A stretch of DNA of 24,203 bases from Pelargonium cotyledonis (taxonomy: Eukaryota > Streptophyta > Magnoliopsida > Geraniales > Geraniaceae). Shown here piece by piece: positions 22,750 through 24,203 of the stretch. Within the stretch, counting starts at the first letter, position 1, and each line of letters begins with the position of its first letter. Under the pieces are notes generated by a model. That model was not told the DNA's origin and did no database searches. It saw only the letters and a program-made list of their open reading frames with translations. The stretch covers positions 1-24,203 of the forward strand of contig JAYMTA010000788.1 in NCBI GenBank assembly GCA_036897625.1, in the 5' to 3' direction. The position numbers and the translations under genes were made by a program.

Positions 22750-23010
22750 AATTTAATATATTTTTTCTGGTTTTAAAAAAATATTTATTTCTTATTTATA
22801 GAATAATAATTAGCCATTAATATTTCAACACCTTTCATTTTTGAACAGTGAACACAAGACAATGGTTGTCGTATATTATCTTCTTCTTCTTCAACCTTCA
22901 TTTCACAAACAAGTTGCTTTGTTTTCTTATAAAGAACACAAAAAAAATCTCAAAAAGATTACAGAAACAGCTAATTTTGACAGACATAGCCACCATCACA
23001 GTGAACAATC

Positions 23011-23450
23011 AAGCTTGATGTTCTTCAATTTTAGCAATTTTCGCTCCAGATCTTCTTCATATTTACTCAATTCTGAAAATTGAATCGAACCCATCTGTCT
23101 GTAAGATCCCAAATTCTTCGTTGAATCCAGAATCACCATACCCACTTCGCAATTTCTTCAAAATCCTGGAAATTGAAGCTTGCTGTTCTTCAATTCTAGC
23201 AGATTTTGCTCCAAATCTTCGTTAAGTTTAATAAATTCCGAAACTTGAATCGAACCCATCTGTCTTTAATCTCCCAAATACTTCGCTGAATCCAGAATCA
23301 CCATACCCACCTCGCAGTTTCTTCAAAATCTCGGAAATTGAAGCTTGTTGTTCTTCAAGTCCAGAAACTGAAGAGCTCCCATATTCTCCATTGAATCCAG
23401 AATCACCATACCCACCTCTCAATTTCTGCAAAATCTCTAAATTTTTCAGT
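23011..23450. repeat. Tandem repeats (about 165-bp unit) in the transporter 5' region
   Basis: The landmark TTGAATCGAACCCATCTGTCT begins at 23080 and again at 23245, giving a 165-base period. The landmark TGAATCCAGAATCACCATACC occurs at about 23122, 23287 and 23392, so a third, shorter unit follows. A partial unit precedes them (AAGCTTGATGTTCTTCAATT near 23011 matches AAGCTTGCTGTTCTTCAATT near 23176). On the minus strand two units read KLRGGYGDSGF in frame. It is not clear whether this is transcribed leader, promoter or an old antisense exon. Confidence 0.8.
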
Positions 23451-23511
23451 ATCTCGCCGGAGTTGAATTCGAAACAAGCAGACCCATTTCGTGGATCGAG
23501 AATTTGAAGCC

Positions 23512-24203
23512 ATGGTTTTCGAGAAACAAGCGAGCTCGTCCACGAACATCCTCCCGACCGAGAACAGTCCGTTGGTCGGAAAATCGAACCAGCCTCTAAG
23601 TTCTCAGTTCAAGACCTTCGCTAACGTCTTCATCGCGATCGTCGGCGCCGGCGTGCTCGGCCTCCCCTACACCTTCAAGCGAACCGGATGGGTCTTCGGG
23701 TCGCTCATGCTCTTCTCCGTCGCCGTCGTCACCTACCACTGCATGATGCTCCTCGTCCACACTCGCCGCAAGCTCGAATCGCTCCACGGCTTCACCAAAA
23801 TCAACTCCTTTGGCGACCTCGGCTTCACCGTCTGTGGACCGTTGGGTCGCTTCGCCGTTGACCTCATGATCGTGCTGGCTCAGGCCGGGTTTTGCGTAAG
23901 CTACCTCATCTTTATTGCCAATACAGTAGCAAATATTTTGAATTCCGATGTCAAAATCCAGATTCTGGGTATGAGCCCCAAGGCCTTTTACATCTGGGGA
24001 TGCTTTCCGTTTCAATTGGGTTTGAATTCGATCCCCACACTGACCCATTTGGCTCCTCTGAGCATCTTCGCCGATGTGGTTGATCTCGGAGCCATGGGTG
24101 TGGTGATGGTGGAGGATGTGATGGTTTTTCTCCAGAACAGGCCTGTTTTGCAGGCTTTTGGCGGGGGTGCGGCCTCCTTTTGCCCACGTGTGGGGGGGCG
24201 GGT
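23512..24203 (+). CDS. AVT3: AVT3-type vacuolar amino acid transporter, 5' part
   Basis: The frame opens at ATG 23512 (in GCCATGG) and is open through 230 codons to the window edge. A short hydrophilic N terminus is followed by LSSQFKTFANVFIAIVGAGV and LGLPYTFKRTGW, the first transmembrane helix and signature of the AVT/AAAP family. Further helices follow with CMMLLVHTRRKLES, FGDLGF.VCGPLGR, AQAGFCVSYLIFIAN, YIWGCFPFQLGLNSIPTLTH and LAPLSIFADVVDLGAMGVV. Order and wording match Arabidopsis AVT3A-C, which export neutral amino acids from the vacuole. A full protein would be about 420-440 residues with some eleven helices, so about half is present. The first 400 bases are very GC-rich. After FGG (codon 218) the sequence stops matching the expected MSVFFYGMGVAVY, while keeping the frame; this looks like contig-end error rather than biology. 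Confidence 0.9.
   Translation, partial: MVFEKQASSSTNILPTENSPLVGKSNQPLSSQFKTFANVFIAIVGAGVLGLPYTFKRTGWVFGSLMLFSVAVVTYHCMMLLVHTRRKLESLHGFTKINSFGDLGFTVCGPLGRFAVDLMIVLAQAGFCVSYLIFIANTVANILNSDVKIQILGMSPKAFYIWGCFPFQLGLNSIPTLTHLAPLSIFADVVDLGAMGVVMVEDVMVFLQNRPVLQAFGGGAASFCPRVGGR

Noticed and set aside
23596..24048. A 150-codon minus-strand frame over the transporter
   Set aside because: Glu/Asp/Gly-rich antisense of a GC-rich membrane-protein gene; a typical shadow.

Overview
This is nuclear DNA of a flowering plant, almost certainly a eudicot. Genes are split by short GT-AG introns, the intergenic DNA is AT-rich, and the window is full of plant transposon debris (Stowaway, Mutator-like, hAT-like, SINE, TRIM and LINE-like pieces). 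The proteins are plant families: a clade III glutamate receptor-like channel, a GH1 beta-glucosidase, mitochondrial ribosomal protein L11, a P-class PPR protein and an AVT3-type vacuolar amino acid transporter. I cannot name the species.

Layout. Bases 1-320 look like the 3' end of a LINE. At 1581-2224 (minus) are the first four exons of a GH1 beta-glucosidase, each the size and phase usual for the family; no fifth exon is visible in the remaining 1.58 kb to the left edge. An imperfect inverted repeat lies at 2996-3245 and a tRNA-derived SINE with matched target-site duplications at 3805-4014. A complete six-exon GLR gene (4275-8436, minus, 938 codons) resembles Arabidopsis GLR3.6; its last intron carries a TRIM-like LTR element ending about 20 bases before the splice acceptor. 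After a repeat-rich spacer comes intronless mitochondrial L11 (11364-11831, plus), with a telo-box just upstream and a 0.4-kb tandem duplication downstream.

Between 14.0 and 17.0 kb lies a block of transposons: a short poly(A) retroposon, a 1.14-kb Mutator-like element with a perfect 9-bp target duplication and a Stowaway MITE inside its left terminal repeat, then a weaker long-inverted-repeat region that surrounds an exon-like transit-peptide sequence and an hAT-like MITE. The single-exon PPR gene (17528-19462, plus) follows, with a perfect 27-bp in-frame tandem duplication. A second Stowaway copy, a possible LTR remnant and two sets of local tandem repeats lead to the 5' part of an AVT3-like transporter (23512 to the right edge, plus). 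Its last 35-40 bases look like poor-quality contig-end sequence.

The genes do not form a functional cluster; they are independent single-gene units. I found no clearly new multi-gene system. The most informative structures are the nested transposons, the element beside the GLR splice site, the PPR repeat expansion and the possible captured exon.
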